A stretch of DNA of 64,000 bases from Anaerobiospirillum sp. (GCA_029258325.1 JARHZF010000187.1:1-64000), one strand, 5' to 3'. Shown: positions 29,037 through 39,095, numbered from the stretch's first letter. A program made the numbers and translations. The notes: generated by a model not told the origin, from the letters alone.

Positions 29037-30665
29037 TTATAACTCTATTAATTTATCGCAAAGATCTAAGCCTGCTTTTTTATGAGTAATTATAATAATT
29101 CCTTTTTTATAATTCATTATTTTTTCAATAATTCTTTGTTCTTGATTTACATCAAGACCTTCTGCTATTTCATCTAAAATATAAAAATCTCTATCTAAAA
29201 CCAAAGAGCGTGCAGTAGCAAGACGTCTTGCCTGACCTCCTGATAAAGACATACCTGTAACACCAATCCATTCATTTAATTGATTAGGCAAAGAACGCAC
29301 AAAATCTGATAGTTCTACAATATCTAAGGCTTTATAAATTTCCTCTTCAGTAACATCATTTTTAACCATTCTAAAAGTATCTAATAAGCTACAAGAGAAA
29401 AGAGCATTATCTTGAAAAGACATAGATATTCTATTTCTATAGGATGTTAAATCTATATTATTTAAATCAATACCATCAACAAAAATCTTACCATTTTTTG
29501 GTTTTATTAATGATGAGATTAAAAGCATTAGTGTAGTTTTACCACGACCTGATCTACCTTTAATTACATAATTCTTATCACTATCAAAAGTTAAATTTAT
29601 ATCTTTTAATAATTCTTTATCATTATAGCTATAAGATAAATTTTCAAGTTTAATACTTTTTATATGCTCTACCTTATGAGTAGCATCTTGTCTTACATCT
29701 TCTCTTTCTAAAATTTCAAATACACGTAAAGCAGACTGTTTTACATTTTGATAGTTAATAGCAGATGCAGCAAGTGGTGTTACAACCTCAAAAATTGCAA
29801 TACCAATAATAGCAAGCATAACTAAATCAGGTCCTTCCATATCTTTATTTAAAACATATTTATAGCCAAATAAGATAACTAAAAGACATGTTAAATTAGT
29901 AAACACAGTAAGAATTGCTGTATTAATACCTTCAAATAAAACTAATTTACGGCGAGCTTTAGCAAGTTCATCTGAAATAAGAAGTGTACGAGCTTTTAAC
30001 TCTTCTTCTTTGCCCATAGCCATTAAATCAAAAAGACCTTCTATAAAATCAGATGAAATATCATTTAACTCTTTTGCTTTAGTATTGATAAAAAGAGCAT
30101 CTTCTTTTGCAAAGGCTGATAAAAATATAGGTATAAAAACACCTGATAAAGCTACACATAAAAGAATAATAAAAGCAAGTTTAAAAGAATAAGTGCAAAC
30201 AAAAATACCTACTATTAAGGAGGTAAAGAAAGCACAAGTAAAAGGTAAAAATTCTTTTATATAGGCAAATTCTAATTTTTCAATATCAGCACGCATACGG
30301 CGTTCTATATCAGAATTTTTATATAAACTTGATTCTTCATAAGATAGATTTAAAGACTTTTGAAATAACTTTACTCTAAATATTTCAATAATCTTAAATG
30401 TAGCATCATGTGATATTAAACGGTCAAAATAACGAAAAGCTGTTCTCATTATTGAGAAAAGACGAATTAGTGCAGATGGAGTAAAAATATCCAAACTTAT
30501 AGCTAAAAATCCTGCTACACCCATAGCACTAATAAACCAACCTGAAGTTGCCATTAGTGATATAGATGATAAAGATGCAACTAATGAAACTAAAAGACCT
30601 AATAAGGCTGCTGTATATTGCCCTTTCATTAAAGATAAAAACTTAAGAATTAGCATTGTTTTCAT
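29037..30665 (-). CDS. cydC: Heme/thiol ABC exporter subunit CydC
   Basis: CydC is half of the CydDC inner-membrane ABC transporter needed to assemble cytochrome bd; exported thiols and haem have been proposed as substrates. Six hydrophobic segments (about 1-310) precede an ATPase domain with GRSGRGKTT (Walker A), LSGGQARRLATARSL and FYILDEIAEGLD. The 542 residues match E. coli CydC (573). The start overlaps the cydD end by 23 bp. Confidence 0.94.
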   Translation of the reverse strand: MKTMLILKFLSLMKGQYTAALLGLLVSLVASLSSISLMATSGWFISAMGVAGFLAISLDIFTPSALIRLFSIMRTAFRYFDRLISHDATFKIIEIFRVKLFQKSLNLSYEESSLYKNSDIERRMRADIEKLEFAYIKEFLPFTCAFFTSLIVGIFVCTYSFKLAFIILLCVALSGVFIPIFLSAFAKEDALFINTKAKELNDISSDFIEGLFDLMAMGKEEELKARTLLISDELAKARRKLVLFEGINTAILTVFTNLTCLLVILFGYKYVLNKDMEGPDLVMLAIIGIAIFEVVTPLAASAINYQNVKQSALRVFEILEREDVRQDATHKVEHIKSIKLENLSYSYNDKELLKDINLTFDSDKNYVIKGRSGRGKTTLMLLISSLIKPKNGKIFVDGIDLNNIDLTSYRNRISMSFQDNALFSCSLLDTFRMVKNDVTEEEIYKALDIVELSDFVRSLPNQLNEWIGVTGMSLSGGQARRLATARSLVLDRDFYILDEIAEGLDVNQEQRIIEKIMNYKKGIIIITHKKAGLDLCDKLIEL

Positions 30666-32319
30666 CCTTTATATGATTGATTAAACTTACATCTATTACT
30701 GTATCAGAGACATTGATTAAATCTTCTCTATGAGCTACTAATACAACAGTTTTACCTTGTTTTATAACATCTAAAGCTTTTATAAATAAATCTTGTGTCT
30801 CAAAATCAAGACTTGCAGTAGGTTCATCTAATAAAATTATAGGTGAATCTTTAAGCACTGTTCTTGCAAGAGCTATAAGTCTTGCCTCACCACCTGATAT
30901 ACCTTGATTTTGATCGCCAATTTTATGATCTAAACCATGTTCAAATCTATCTAATAAGAATTTAGCACCTACTTTATCAAGAGCATTTATAAGTTCTTCA
31001 TCACTAGCATCTTCTTTTGCTAGTTTTAAATTATCACGAAGAGTACCAAAGAAAAGATGAGGACTTTGTGGAATATAGGATAAATATTCTCTTAATTTTT
31101 TATTTGAAATATCATTAATATTAATTCCACCTATTTTAATAGATCCATCTTTAATATTTATAAAACCCATCAAAGATTGAAGCATAGTAGATTTACCACA
31201 TCCACTAACTCCAACTAAAGCTGTAACTTCACCTTCTTTTATTTTAGTAGATAAATTATTAATACCTATAAAACCATTTGGATATACAGCTTGTACATTT
31301 TCAAAAACTATATCAAATTTATTGATTTCAATATCACTACCTTCTTTTTTAATTAAATCATCTTGAGACATAATATCTGCAATATTTGAGATAGCTCCTA
31401 ATGATTTCATTCTAATATGATAGTTTTGACCTAAAACTCTAAGAGGTAAGAAAAATTCTGGGGCACAAAGTAAAACAAAAAGGGCGTTTACATAAGAAAA
31501 GCCATCATAATAAACTTTAAAGCCTAAAGCTATAGCACAAAAAGCAACACCTACTGTTGCAAAAAATTCAAGAGCAAGAGCTGATAGAAAAGCAATGCGT
31601 AAAATTTGCATTGTTTGCTTTCTCCAACGTCTACTCATACTTGCTATAATTTTTGTTTCTTGATTTTCTAAGTTAAATAATTTTATAAAACTTATTCTTT
31701 GTAATGTTTCAGTAAAGTGTGTTGATAATCTTAAAATACGCACCCATTGTCTTTGATTTAACTTTTCAGCACCTTTTCCTATTAAAATCATAAATATAGG
31801 AATTAAAGGACAAAGACCACCTAAAATCAAAGCATTGATAGGGCTTGCAAAAAATACAGCAATTAAGATAACTAAAGGTAAAGCTAAAGCATATCTTGCT
31901 GATACTAAATAATGTGTAAAGTAAGGGATGATATCATCCATTGCATCAACAAAACTTGCAGATAAGGATGATTCTCTTTTATTTGAAAGAGGACCTATTG
32001 AAATTAATTTATTAGCAAGATCAGATCTTAAATTAGTTTCAACTTTATAAGAAATATCTGAAATTATTTTTGCTTGAATTAACTTAAATAAAAGTCTTAG
32101 AGCAAGAACTATTAGTGCGTAATAAATACTTTCAATACCAGAGTCTGAATAACTTAGTATTAAAGGACCTACAGCACAAGCTATGAGGTAATAAAAAGAA
32201 ACCATTAAAATTGCATCTACTAAAGCTAAAGAAGTTAGTAAATGCAATTTATCTCTAACAAGTCGCCCATAGTTTTTTACTAGAGCGACTGATTTTATTA
32301 AATTATCTTGAGTAGACAA
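30643..32319 (-). CDS. cydD: Heme/thiol ABC exporter subunit CydD
   Basis: CydD is the partner of CydC. An N-terminal membrane domain (about 25-320) is followed by the ATPase domain with GVSGCGKST, ISGGEARLIALAR and ILLDEPTASLDF. It has 558 residues. The only plausible start is TTG at 32319 (MSTQDNL), because the next internal Met is residue 39, inside the first membrane helix. The TTG lies three bases after the cydX stop and in the same frame, so synthesis may depend on re-initiation after cydX. Confidence 0.93.
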   Translation of the reverse strand: MSTQDNLIKSVALVKNYGRLVRDKLHLLTSLALVDAILMVSFYYLIACAVGPLILSYSDSGIESIYYALIVLALRLLFKLIQAKIISDISYKVETNLRSDLANKLISIGPLSNKRESSLSASFVDAMDDIIPYFTHYLVSARYALALPLVILIAVFFASPINALILGGLCPLIPIFMILIGKGAEKLNQRQWVRILRLSTHFTETLQRISFIKLFNLENQETKIIASMSRRWRKQTMQILRIAFLSALALEFFATVGVAFCAIALGFKVYYDGFSYVNALFVLLCAPEFFLPLRVLGQNYHIRMKSLGAISNIADIMSQDDLIKKEGSDIEINKFDIVFENVQAVYPNGFIGINNLSTKIKEGEVTALVGVSGCGKSTMLQSLMGFINIKDGSIKIGGININDISNKKLREYLSYIPQSPHLFFGTLRDNLKLAKEDASDEELINALDKVGAKFLLDRFEHGLDHKIGDQNQGISGGEARLIALARTVLKDSPIILLDEPTASLDFETQDLFIKALDVIKQGKTVVLVAHREDLINVSDTVIDVSLINHIKDENNANS

Positions 32320-32322
32320 AGT

Positions 32323-32415
32323 TTAGAACTGTTCCCATTTCTCAACTAAGTAAGCTACGACCACAGATAATGCTATAGCACCTGCCAAACCTACAGCCCA
32401 TGATAAATAAAGCAT
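32323..32415 (-). CDS. cydX: Cytochrome bd oxidase small subunit CydX
   Basis: This 30-residue single-span subunit stabilises the haem site of cytochrome bd. The frame reads MLYLSWAVGLAGAIALSV... and ends VEKWEQF. One membrane helix followed by a conserved EKWE-type tail is the CydX hallmark. AAGGAG precedes the ATG at about 7 bases. It lies 9 bp after cydB. Its TAA stop is followed by ACT and then the cydD TTG start in the same frame. Confidence 0.95.
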   Translation of the reverse strand: MLYLSWAVGLAGAIALSVVVAYLVEKWEQF

Positions 32416-32424
32416 ATTATCTCC

Positions 32425-33564
32425 TTAATGGTAGCTACTTGTGTTATCAACTGATGCCTTGCCCCACATCTTAGCATATGCCCAAACTGTGTAAGCTAGA
32501 GCGATTGGAACAAAGATAATAACAGTATATAACATCACATTCAATGTATATTGAGAAGAAGTCGCATCCCAAATTGTTAAAGATGATGCTGGGTCTTTTG
32601 ATGATGGCATTACAAATGGGAATAAAGCAACAGCTGCTGTACAGATAGTGAAGGTAATACCTACGCAAGCGTAAATCATACCTTTAACAGCATTACCAAC
32701 TTTACCATTTAAAGCAGCTTGAACCATACCAAAAATAGCTAAAGCAGGAACTGCAATTAGGAAAGGATAGCTAAAGTAGTTGTCAAATAGACCATGTTTA
32801 ACTACTTCTACTGTCTTACCTGTAACTTGATGGAATGAATCAGCTGGAGCTAAAGATACTAAGTTCCAACCATCAAATGTAAATGACCATAGACCTGCAA
32901 CTAAGAATAAGCCAACAGTTGTCATACCAAAGATATAAGATAGTTTCTTAGCTCTATCACCAATTTCAGCTACTGTACGTAATTGAATCCATAAAGCAGC
33001 TTGAGTTAGAAGCATAAAGACACTTACTAAACCACATAAAATTGCAAATGGATTTAATAATGGTAGTAATGCTGTTAGGAAATAGCCTTCATAGTGCCAA
33101 CGAACATTTTCATCAGCCCAGAAAGGTAAACCTTGTAGAAGGTTACCAAAAGCTACACCAAATACTAACATTGGTACAAAAGAACCTACAGTAAGAGCAA
33201 TATCCCATCTCTTTAGCCACTTCTCATCTTCATAATGATTTCTATAATCAAAAGCTAGAGGACGTAGCCAAATAGCAAATAGAACAAGTAACATTGCCCA
33301 ATATAGGCCAGAGAAAGAAGCTGCATATACTTCAGGCCATGCAGCAAAAATAGCACCACCTGCAGTAATTAACCATACTTGGTTACCATCCCAGTGAGGA
33401 ACGATTGTACTAATTAGTACCTTTCTTTCTTTTGAGTCTTTACCTACTACAAATAGTAAGCTAGAAACTGCCATATCAAGACCATTTGTAAGTGAGAAAC
33501 CAACTAATAGAACACCAATTAGCACCCACCAAATGACCTGGAGAGTATCATAATCAAACAGCAT
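32425..33564 (-). CDS. cydB: Cytochrome bd quinol oxidase subunit II
   Basis: CydB is the second large subunit of the inner-membrane quinol oxidase that reduces oxygen to water at low oxygen levels. The 379 residues are the same length as in E. coli, with about nine membrane helices and the start MLFDYDTLQVIWWVLIGVLL. GNQVWLITAGGAIFAAWPEVYA is a family motif. It overlaps cydA by 11 bp and is followed by cydX. Confidence 0.98.
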   Translation of the reverse strand: MLFDYDTLQVIWWVLIGVLLVGFSLTNGLDMAVSSLLFVVGKDSKERKVLISTIVPHWDGNQVWLITAGGAIFAAWPEVYAASFSGLYWAMLLVLFAIWLRPLAFDYRNHYEDEKWLKRWDIALTVGSFVPMLVFGVAFGNLLQGLPFWADENVRWHYEGYFLTALLPLLNPFAILCGLVSVFMLLTQAALWIQLRTVAEIGDRAKKLSYIFGMTTVGLFLVAGLWSFTFDGWNLVSLAPADSFHQVTGKTVEVVKHGLFDNYFSYPFLIAVPALAIFGMVQAALNGKVGNAVKGMIYACVGITFTICTAAVALFPFVMPSSKDPASSLTIWDATSSQYTLNVMLYTVIIFVPIALAYTVWAYAKMWGKASVDNTSSYH

Positions 33565-35128
33565 TTAAGACACCTCCATTTTGTTGTTCATCCTTATTAT
33601 TGTGATCATCACCTTCAGGACCAACTTTTACAGCATTTATCATTAACTTAACTTCAATGATTAAGAAAATTGTATAAATACCAATGAAGCATACTAATGA
33701 TAATAAAATATCAGTAGCTGTTAGTGTTGAAGTTGCAAGGAATGTAGGTAGAACATCTTGGATTGCCCATGGTTGACGACCTAATTCAGCAAGAATCCAA
33801 CCTGCTTCACATGCGATGAAAGGTAATGGTAGACCAAAGAATATTGCCTTTAGAACTAATTCTCTATTAACAAGATCTTTCTTAAACCATAAGAAGAATG
33901 CAGCTGCTGCAAATAGAAGACCCATGATGGTTACACAACCAATCATAACTCTGAATGCATAGAAAGTAATCCATACTGATGGAACTGAGTTACGAGCAGC
34001 AACTTTGATTTCATCTTGAGTTGGATTAAATGGATCTTTTGCATGCTCAACTAAAAGCATACCATAGCCTAAATCTTTCTTATATTCTTCAAAAGTAGCT
34101 AAAGTTTCTTCATCTTTAATGCCAGATCTCATATCATTTAGTGCTTTGTAAGCAATAACACCATTTTCAATACGTTTTTCGTTAGTTGCAACAACGTCAC
34201 GTAAACCTGTAACAGGTGTATCTAAAGATTGAGTTGCAAGAAGACCTAATAACATAGGAATCTTAATTGCAAAAGAGTTTTCCATCTTCTCTTCATTTGG
34301 AATAGCTACGATTGACCAAGATGCTGGAGGTGGATTTGTTTCAAATTCAGCTTCCATAGCTGCAAGTTTAGCTGGTTGAACTTGACCAATATGAACTGCA
34401 GCAATATCACCAGTTAAACCTGATGCACCCATTGCTAATAGACCAAAGGTAATAGCAACTGTCATTGATCTCTTTGCAAAATCAATGTGACGCTTCTTTA
34501 ATAAGAAGAATGCACTGATTGCAAGTACGAACATTGAAGCAGTTATATAACCTGCAGATACTGTATGAGTGAACTTAGCTTGTGCAAATGGTGATAAGAC
34601 TACATCCCAGAAATTATCCATTTCCATTCTCATCTTTTCAGGTGAGAAGGTAGCAGATGTTGGGAATTGCATCCAACCATTAGCGATTAGAATCCACATA
34701 GCTGATAGGTTTGAACCTAAAGCTGTTAAGAATGTAATAACAAGGTGAGTAAACTTATTAAAACGATTCCAACCTGTGAACATTAAGCCAATGAATGTTG
34801 ACTCAAGGAAGAATGCCATTAAGCCTTCAATTGCTAAAGGTGCACCAAAAATATCACCTACATAGTGTGAGTAGTTTGACCAGTTAGTACCGAACTCAAA
34901 CTCCATAGTGATACCAGTTGCAACACCGATAGCAAAGTTAATACCAAACAACTTACCCCAGAACTTGCACATATCTTTATAGATAACTTTGCCAGTTGTT
35001 ACATAAATTAATTCCATAATGAAAATAATCCATGCAATTCCAAGTGTAAGTGGCACAAAGATAAAGTGGTAAAGTGAAGTGACAGCAAATTGCCATCTAG
35101 ATAACTCCACCATAAATCCGTCTATCAT
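33554..35128 (-). CDS. cydA: Cytochrome bd quinol oxidase subunit I
   Basis: CydA carries haems b558, b595 and d. I place the start at 35128 (524 residues; E. coli 522), where GGAG and AGGAC precede the ATG and the protein begins MIDGFMVELSRWQFAVTSLYHF; an upstream in-frame extension is unlikely. The long quinol loop (about 250-390) with NPPPASWSIVAIP places it in the E. coli-like long-Q-loop group. GRQPWAIQ lies near residue 450. It is first in cydABXDC(-rpoH). Confidence 0.97.
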   Translation of the reverse strand: MIDGFMVELSRWQFAVTSLYHFIFVPLTLGIAWIIFIMELIYVTTGKVIYKDMCKFWGKLFGINFAIGVATGITMEFEFGTNWSNYSHYVGDIFGAPLAIEGLMAFFLESTFIGLMFTGWNRFNKFTHLVITFLTALGSNLSAMWILIANGWMQFPTSATFSPEKMRMEMDNFWDVVLSPFAQAKFTHTVSAGYITASMFVLAISAFFLLKKRHIDFAKRSMTVAITFGLLAMGASGLTGDIAAVHIGQVQPAKLAAMEAEFETNPPPASWSIVAIPNEEKMENSFAIKIPMLLGLLATQSLDTPVTGLRDVVATNEKRIENGVIAYKALNDMRSGIKDEETLATFEEYKKDLGYGMLLVEHAKDPFNPTQDEIKVAARNSVPSVWITFYAFRVMIGCVTIMGLLFAAAAFFLWFKKDLVNRELVLKAIFFGLPLPFIACEAGWILAELGRQPWAIQDVLPTFLATSTLTATDILLSLVCFIGIYTIFLIIEVKLMINAVKVGPEGDDHNNKDEQQNGGVLNAV

Positions 35129-35229
35129 TGTCCTATATCTCCAAAAATTGCAAAATTGTATAATTGTAATATGATACATTATGTTAATAATTTTTAACTT
35201 TGTTCTACATTCAATTTTGAAAAAAAAAT
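35129..35229. promoter_or_regulatory. Divergent cydA/exbB control region
   Basis: About 100 bp separates the two operons. GTTAATAATTTTTAAC contains GTTAA-N6-TTAAC and partly resembles an ArcA site (GTTA half-sites), which would suit cydA; this is weak evidence. No FNR site (TTGAT-N4-ATCAA) and no Fur-box match were recognised. Confidence 0.3.
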
Positions 35230-35739
35230 ATGATCAATTTTTATCAACAAGTAGGTTATTCTGGAGTAATAATTTTCCTTTTAGGTTTTATCTCCATATA
35301 TATGACCATTCGTGGTATCGTATTAGTGATACTTATTAAAAAACAAGAAAACCTTGACAACAGTATTATTAAAAATATTGTTAAAAGTGTTTCTAAAGTA
35401 AAAGAAAATGAGAGACAACAGCTTATTTATGCACATATGCAAGTAAAAATGCGTGGTATTTTTACCTCTATGTATTTTTTAAAGCTTTGTGCTGCAATTT
35501 GTCCTTTATTGGGTCTTTTAGGTACTGTTTTAGGTATGGTTAATGTTTTTTCAAACCTAGCAGAAAAAGCAATATCTGACCCTACTCTTTTAGCTGGTGG
35601 TATTTGGCAAGCTCTACTTACAACAGTTATGGGACTTACAGTTGCTATCCCTTGTATTATTGTGCATTATTTTTTAATGCAATCACTTCGTTTTTTAAAG
35701 AATAAAATTTATTTTATGGCAAGAGATACAAATGAATGA
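35230..35739 (+). CDS. exbB: Biopolymer transport protein ExbB
   Basis: ExbB is the proton-channel scaffold of the TonB system. The 169 residues are on the short side (E. coli 244). Helix one is at about 10-35. The conserved pair CAAICPLLGLLGTVLGMVNVF and WQALLTTVMGLTVAIPCIIVHYF forms helices two and three. The gene overlaps exbD by 8 bp and diverges from cydA. Confidence 0.93.
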   Translation: MINFYQQVGYSGVIIFLLGFISIYMTIRGIVLVILIKKQENLDNSIIKNIVKSVSKVKENERQQLIYAHMQVKMRGIFTSMYFLKLCAAICPLLGLLGTVLGMVNVFSNLAEKAISDPTLLAGGIWQALLTTVMGLTVAIPCIIVHYFLMQSLRFLKNKIYFMARDTNE

Positions 35740-36115
35740 TTTAGAAGATGATTTAAATGTTGATTTAACACCATTAATTGATGTTACTTTCATGCTTGTT
35801 ATATTTTTTATTATGACTATGTCTTTTACAACACCAGTCATTGACATAATATTGCCAAGCTCAACTACATCAGAAGTTACAAAGAAAAATAATTTAATCA
35901 ATGTAACTATTAATAAACAAGGTGACATATTTATTGATGAGCAAATCTACACCTTAGATAAGGTCATTAGTTATATAGAAACTAAGGAGAATGTAACTAT
36001 AAATTTATTTATAGATAAAGAGGCATCTTCTCAACACCTTATTGATATGGCAGATATTGCAAGAAAATATGCTCAAGGTAGGCTTGTAATAAATACAAAT
36101 AAGGTTAATCCCTAA
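35732..36115 (+). CDS. exbD: Biopolymer transport protein ExbD
   Basis: ExbD is the proton-responsive partner of ExbB. A single N-terminal helix contains the essential Asp in LTPLIDVTFMLVIFF (Asp17, equivalent to Asp25 of E. coli). The periplasmic part (about 40-127) has the usual alternating beta/alpha pattern. The 127 residues are slightly shorter than E. coli ExbD (141). It abuts tonB with no gap. Confidence 0.94.
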   Translation: MNDLEDDLNVDLTPLIDVTFMLVIFFIMTMSFTTPVIDIILPSSTTSEVTKKNNLINVTINKQGDIFIDEQIYTLDKVISYIETKENVTINLFIDKEASSQHLIDMADIARKYAQGRLVINTNKVNP

Positions 36116-36856
36116 ATGAGTCCTGATTTAGCTAGTAGAAGCTTTGCTTTTGTTGGTGTTTTTATCGCTCTTTTTATCTTTGGGTATGTATCAGATGCCC
36201 AATTTCTTGTTGATCCAGAGGAGCAATTGCCTCCTTTGGTCTTGAATATACAAAATCAAGAAATAAAACAAGAGGCAAAAGAAAATATTATTGAGAAGAT
36301 AGAAAAAGATGATAAAAAAAATCATGAAGATGTTGTAGATGAAAAATCCATACCTAAAAATGATATGGAGCATATGCTAATTCATGATAAAAAAGTAATA
36401 AAAGATAATACAGATATAAAACAAATTACAAAAAATGAGGTAAAACAAACTCCAAAACCACAAGAAAAGCCTAAAAATGAGAATAAAAGTACAAAAACAG
36501 TAAAAAAAGAAGTGATAAAAAGTACACAAAAAGCTGAAAATATTAACAAAAATGTTAATACTGAAAAATTTTTGTTAGAAAAAAAATTATCAGCTTCAGA
36601 TTTTATTTTGAACAAAATTAAATCTGTGACTCATTATCCTAAAAAAGCTATCAAAAGAAAGATTCAAGGTACTGTTATAATTGCTTTTAATTTGGTAAAT
36701 GGACGAATTGTTTCATTTAAAATTGTAAAAAGTTCAGGACATAGAATTTTAGATGAAGCTGCAAATAAACTTGCCTCAAAGCTTATTAATTTAGATACAA
36801 ATGTAAGAGGTGGGAATTTAACTATTAATGTACCTATTAAGTATGCTTTAAAATAA
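36116..36856 (+). CDS. tonB: Energy-transducing protein TonB
   Basis: TonB carries energy from ExbBD to outer-membrane receptors. An N-terminal anchor helix (about 10-28) is followed by a long, highly charged Lys/Glu/Asn-rich periplasmic linker (about 40-155). The C-terminal TonB domain follows (YPKKAIKRKIQGTVIIAFNLVNGRIVSFKIVKSSGHRILDEAA). The linker has only a few prolines, unlike the Pro-Glu/Pro-Lys stretch of E. coli TonB. The 246 residues match. The convergent receptor next door is the likely client. Confidence 0.92.
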   Translation: MSPDLASRSFAFVGVFIALFIFGYVSDAQFLVDPEEQLPPLVLNIQNQEIKQEAKENIIEKIEKDDKKNHEDVVDEKSIPKNDMEHMLIHDKKVIKDNTDIKQITKNEVKQTPKPQEKPKNENKSTKTVKKEVIKSTQKAENINKNVNTEKFLLEKKLSASDFILNKIKSVTHYPKKAIKRKIQGTVIIAFNLVNGRIVSFKIVKSSGHRILDEAANKLASKLINLDTNVRGGNLTINVPIKYALK

Positions 36857-36885
36857 CTTTATAAACTGACTTTTTTAATGACTAT

Positions 36886-36915
36886 AAAAAAAGCAGGATA
36901 AAACCTGCTTTTTTT
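36886..36915. terminator. Bidirectional terminator between tonB and the receptor gene
   Basis: The stem AAAAAAAGCAGG/CCTGCTTTTTTT with a 6-base loop has T runs on both strands. Confidence 0.93.
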
Positions 36916-36934
36916 GTTATGGTTAAATAACTAA

Positions 36935-39079
36935 TTAGAACTTAGCTGCACCACCTAATACGAAGAATAGACCTGGTTCTTCGATTAGCTCAGATGTTTG
37001 ATATTTCTTATCTAAGATATTCTCAACACTTGCATAAATTTGGTATTGCTTATCAGCACCAAAGTTAACACCTGATGTGATATTTACTGTAGCAAAACCA
37101 CCATATGAGTAATCACCTATATGTGATAGACCATTAATGTCTTCAAGTTTTGTCTTAGATGCAAAGGTCATGCTTGGATCGATATATACATCATAGTTAC
37201 CAAATGACATATCATAACGAACACCTATAGTACCTTGAACCTTAGGAATACCTGTGTCCTTAGTTTTTACATTACCCATATCGTATTCTCTTTCAATGAA
37301 AGATAGATTTACATAAGGAGTAAAGTTATTTATTGCATATGAGAAGCCTAACTCAGCACCATAGCTTGTTGCTTCTGAAATATTTTGGAATGAGAATAAT
37401 TTAGGAGCATTACCACCTTGACCACCTTGAGGACGACCACCTGCTCTAGATGAATCTGTCATTGCATAAGTAGTTGGGCGATTACCTTGAGATGGACCTT
37501 GTGAAGGTGCTGCTACTCTTATGGTATCAATATAATCATCAGACTTTTGATAGAATACAGAAACATCTGTTACAAAGCCTTTCTTATTATCATATCTATA
37601 ACCAATTTCAAAGTTATTTGACTTCTCAGGTTTTAGATTTGGATTACCTTGTTGTAACTCACCTGTTGATGTAGTTAAGAATAACTCTTGAATATTAGGT
37701 ACTCTATAACCTTGAGACCAATTAAATCTAAGAGCACTATCATCTGTTATACGAGCAACAATACCAGCTGATCCTACAACCTTGTTATGCACTTGATCTG
37801 TACCATGTGACTTAAACATTGCTGCATGTGATGGAGGATTTGCAGAGGTTTGACCTACTCTTGACTTAACTCTATTCCATCTAACACCTGCATTAAATGT
37901 TACTGTATCTGTAACTTCTTGATTTAATAATGCATATAAAGCATTAGTATCTTGTTTAAAGTCATGATCAGAGAAAGTAAATGCATAAGTTCTATTTGGA
38001 CCTATTGGCATTGCAAAAGCAGTATCTGAGCTAACTTCCTCAAATTTACCATCATAACCTAAAATTAATGATGTGCTATCAGTTAAATCTAAATCAGTTT
38101 GTAAATTTACACCTTTAACTGTTTGCTTATTATTTGTGCCAATAAAAGGACCTCTTTTTGATATTGATGATTTAAAGTCCTTATCATTATCTTGTGTATA
38201 AGCACTTAATTTTATCTTAGCAAGAATATCATTTACATCAGTAGCTTCAACAAATACAGAATGCTTAATTCTCTTCCACTCAGGAATTTCACCTCTATAG
38301 TCTTTATAAGCACCATCAACTGTAGTTGCAGTTTTAGAGTCTAAGTCATAATACTCATTTGCATAACCTACAGATACATTATCTGTAACTTTAGCCTCTA
38401 ATTTAACATTAGTGCCTTTAGCATTAAATTCTGTATTATCTAATCGTCTATGATCACTTAAATAAAGATCATTTTGATTTGTATAAAATGCACCTAAAGC
38501 ATATTTAAATCTATCTAATGTGCCTGTTGCATTTACATAATTTGAAACTGCATTAGCATGAGAACTAAATTGTGAACCTACTTCAGCCTCAAAAGGTTTG
38601 TCAGATGCTTCTTTAGTCTTAACACTAACTAAACCACCAATTGCGTCAGAACCATATAAAACAGAAGATGGACCTTTAACAACTTCAATAGAGTCTATAA
38701 AGTAAGGATTAATTAAAAATGGTGCACCTGATTTTGTCTTTTGATCATCTAGGCGTTGACCATCTATAGAGATAACAGTTCTTGTTGAACTTTCACCTCT
38801 AACGCTAACTCTTTTTACACCTGGAGTACCATCAGATTGTACTCTAACAGAAGGTACATCTCTTAGCATATCAGGAATAGTATTAGCACCTTTTTCTATT
38901 TCCTTTTTTGTATCAACAACAGTAATAGAGTTAGATGCATCTAATATATCTTGATCTATACGGTTAGCACTAACAATAACAGTATCCATTGTTACTTGTT
39001 CTGTAGCAAAAGCACTAGATGTTGTTGCTAACATTGCTAATGAGCAAAGAATATAGCTTTTTTTAAGTTTAAATTGCAT
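36935..39079 (-). CDS. TonB-dependent outer-membrane receptor
   Basis: This is an outer-membrane gated channel, possibly for haem/haemoproteins or iron-siderophore. The signal peptide ends SSAFA (about residue 26). A TonB-box-like MDTVIV follows, then the plug domain (SVRGESSTRTVISIDGQRL; GPSSVLYGSDAIGGLVSV), then a beta barrel ending in Phe. The 714 residues are typical. A Gly/Gln/Pro-rich insert (RAGGRPQGGQGGN, about residue 545) is likely an extracellular loop. It starts 16 bp after ftsY with no terminator, so it may be read from the ftsY promoter. The substrate is not determined by sequence alone. Confidence 0.9.
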   Translation of the reverse strand: MQFKLKKSYILCSLAMLATTSSAFATEQVTMDTVIVSANRIDQDILDASNSITVVDTKKEIEKGANTIPDMLRDVPSVRVQSDGTPGVKRVSVRGESSTRTVISIDGQRLDDQKTKSGAPFLINPYFIDSIEVVKGPSSVLYGSDAIGGLVSVKTKEASDKPFEAEVGSQFSSHANAVSNYVNATGTLDRFKYALGAFYTNQNDLYLSDHRRLDNTEFNAKGTNVKLEAKVTDNVSVGYANEYYDLDSKTATTVDGAYKDYRGEIPEWKRIKHSVFVEATDVNDILAKIKLSAYTQDNDKDFKSSISKRGPFIGTNNKQTVKGVNLQTDLDLTDSTSLILGYDGKFEEVSSDTAFAMPIGPNRTYAFTFSDHDFKQDTNALYALLNQEVTDTVTFNAGVRWNRVKSRVGQTSANPPSHAAMFKSHGTDQVHNKVVGSAGIVARITDDSALRFNWSQGYRVPNIQELFLTTSTGELQQGNPNLKPEKSNNFEIGYRYDNKKGFVTDVSVFYQKSDDYIDTIRVAAPSQGPSQGNRPTTYAMTDSSRAGGRPQGGQGGNAPKLFSFQNISEATSYGAELGFSYAINNFTPYVNLSFIEREYDMGNVKTKDTGIPKVQGTIGVRYDMSFGNYDVYIDPSMTFASKTKLEDINGLSHIGDYSYGGFATVNITSGVNFGADKQYQIYASVENILDKKYQTSELIEEPGLFFVLGGAAKF

Positions 39080-39095
39080 ATTTAAAATATACCTT

